A stretch of 6,675 nucleotides of DNA, from NCBI GenBank assembly GCA_945889545.1, contig CAMDCC010000173.1, positions 1 to 6,675 of the forward strand, written 5' to 3'. Position numbers and translations under genes: made by a program. The notes below the pieces were generated by a model. That model was not told where the DNA came from and ran no database searches. It worked only from the letters and a program-made list of their open reading frames with translations. The DNA comes from Bifidobacterium breve. Its GTDB lineage: Bacteria; Actinomycetota; Acidimicrobiia; IMCC26256; PALSA-555. Shown here piece by piece: positions 5,999 to 6,675 of the stretch (positions are counted from its first letter, which is position 1; every line of letters begins with the position of its first letter).

Positions 5999-6310
5999 AT
6001 GGGCAAAGTCTCTGCAGTCGCCAAGCTCGAAGTGAAACCCGGGAAGGCCGATGCCTTTCCGGCAGCGTTCGACGACATGTTCAAGCACATCGCGGCTCAC
6101 GAGGACGGCACCGAGCACTACGTGCTGCACCGGTCGACCAAAGACCCGAACGTCTTCTACATGACCGAGATCTACGCCGACCAAGCCGCACTCGACGCGC
6201 ACGCCTCGAGCGACGCCATGGCGTCGCTTGGTGCGTCACTGGGCGACTTCATCACCAACGTCGACCTCGACTTCTGCGTCCCAGTGAAGTCTGCAAAGAG
6301 CGACCTGTAG
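5999..6310 (+). CDS. Antibiotic biosynthesis monooxygenase (ABM) fold protein
   Basis: This is a 103-aa dimeric alpha/beta-barrel type protein. The N-terminal strand (VSAVAKLEVKPGKADAF, 4-20), the following helix, strands with HYVLHRS (40-46) and FYMTEIYAD (53-61), and the helix AALDAHASSDAM (63-74) with the conserved His (H68) follow the ABM/quinol-monooxygenase pattern; length is normal for the family. Members oxidise phenols or quinols without cofactor, or serve other small-molecule roles, so the reaction cannot be named. The ATG lies 2 nt after the amidohydrolase stop, with AAGGAG seven nt upstream inside that gene's last codons, so the two are almost certainly co-transcribed and translationally coupled. 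The last 13 residues (VKSAKSDL end) are a short polar tail. It ends 10 nt before an inverted repeat. Confidence 0.82.
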   Translation: MGKVSAVAKLEVKPGKADAFPAAFDDMFKHIAAHEDGTEHYVLHRSTKDPNVFYMTEIYADQAALDAHASSDAMASLGASLGDFITNVDLDFCVPVKSAKSDL

Positions 6311-6320
6311 CCAGCCCCCG

Positions 6321-6367
6321 TTCTCGGCACGCTCAACAACGCATGGATATGTTCAGCGTGCCGAGAA
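6321..6367. terminator. Long inverted repeat between convergent genes, probable bidirectional terminator
   Basis: TTCTCGGCACGCT (6321-6333) is the exact reverse complement of 6355-6367. After one C/C mismatch (6334/6354) the stem continues with AACA/TGTT (6335-6338 with 6350-6353), leaving an 11-nt loop. It occupies the 72-bp gap between the ABM stop and the VOC stop, where a shared terminator is expected. No U-tract follows on either strand, so a dispersed repeat or protein site remains possible. Confidence 0.55.
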
Positions 6368-6382
6368 TATGGAGGTCAGGGT

Positions 6383-6675
6383 TCAGGGTTGCTCGATGAG
6401 CTCGAGCATGGTGCCGTCGGGGTCGGGGAAGAGCAGCGCGCGCAGGTCGGGGATGTCTGGTCCCATCGCGAGGTTGGCCGGTGGCGTGACGCACTTGACG
6501 CCGAGAGTGCACAGCTCGTCGTAGGCCGCGTCGATGTCGTCGGTGAGGAGCGCCATCCGGTAGATCCCGAGGTGGTTGGCCGCGTCGTACGGCGCGCCCG
6601 CAGGCTTGGGCGAGTTCCAATGCACGAGGTCGATGGCGAAGTCGAACGAGCCGCGGGGGTCGTCGAGGTACGCCA
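6383..6675 (-). CDS. VOC family protein (glyoxalase/extradiol dioxygenase fold), C-terminal part
   Basis: The minus frame is open from the right edge and ends in TGA at 6385-6383, giving 96 complete codons. The start lies outside the window; a GTG at 6625 is internal, because residues upstream of it (YLDDPRGSFDFAIDL) already read as VOC sequence. The visible module contains NHLGIYRMAL with a candidate metal-ligand His, DDIDAAYDELCTLGV (the usual helix), and the terminal LLFPDPDGTMLELIEQP, whose first Glu after ML is the canonical metal ligand of the last strand. This is a complete beta-alpha-beta-beta-beta half, preceded by the end of a strand that belongs to an earlier half, so a two-module protein is likely. 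Substrate is unknown; the family includes dioxygenases, glyoxalases, epimerases and resistance proteins. It converges on the ABM gene. Confidence 0.85.
   Translation of the reverse strand, partial: AYLDDPRGSFDFAIDLVHWNSPKPAGAPYDAANHLGIYRMALLTDDIDAAYDELCTLGVKCVTPPANLAMGPDIPDLRALLFPDPDGTMLELIEQP

Noticed and set aside
1..6675. CRISPR arrays, transposases, integrase sites
   Set aside because: No regularly spaced direct repeats, no transposase or integrase motifs, and no flanking duplications found by eye around the low-GC Abi gene.

Overview
The window is high-GC DNA of actinobacterial character. A lipid/steroid-type cytochrome P450 lies beside acyl-CoA-type metabolic genes. GTG and TTG starts are frequent, TAnnnT boxes sit a few bases ahead of some start codons (leaderless style), and there are secreted or membrane-anchored proteins with Thr/Pro-rich linkers. 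I would guess Acidimicrobiia or a related Actinomycetota lineage, but no marker gene here fixes this.

Layout, left to right. Minus strand 1-201: the N-terminus of a small membrane-anchored protein that runs off the left edge, directly downstream of a phosphotransferase (217-1263, minus) of the ACAD10/11-N / LvaA-like branch. A 22-bp divergent gap with overlapping -10-like boxes separates it from a plus-strand SGNH hydrolase (1286-2173) that has a signal peptide and a C-terminal membrane anchor. The SGNH gene overlaps tail to tail by 29 bp with a minus-strand cytochrome P450 (2145-3371) related to the CYP124/125/142 group. Upstream of the P450, on the same strand, is an Abi-like HEPN-type protein (3406-4068). 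Its base composition is clearly lower in GC than its neighbours, so it looks like an acquired accessory gene.

The 206-bp gap 4069-4274 is the most structured non-coding stretch. It holds the Abi ribosome binding site, a perfect 13-bp hairpin with a UUCG tetraloop, and a KstR-like AAC-nn-GTT operator overlapping a -10-like box. That box precedes a plus-strand two-gene unit: an N-acyl-D-amino-acid deacylase-type amidohydrolase (4275-5996) and, 2 bp later, a small antibiotic-biosynthesis-monooxygenase (ABM) fold protein (5999-6310). A long inverted repeat (6321-6367) separates this unit from the C-terminal half of a minus-strand VOC (glyoxalase/dioxygenase-fold) protein that runs off the right edge.

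How they may work together: the P450, the acyl-type kinase, the amidohydrolase/ABM pair and the KstR-like site fit a lipid, sterol or xenobiotic catabolism neighbourhood, although individual substrates cannot be read from the sequence. The SGNH protein and the left-edge protein act at the cell surface. The Abi-like gene is the best candidate for a defence or toxin function, but it stands alone. I see no CRISPR array, transposase, tRNA or rRNA, and no clear multi-gene novel system.
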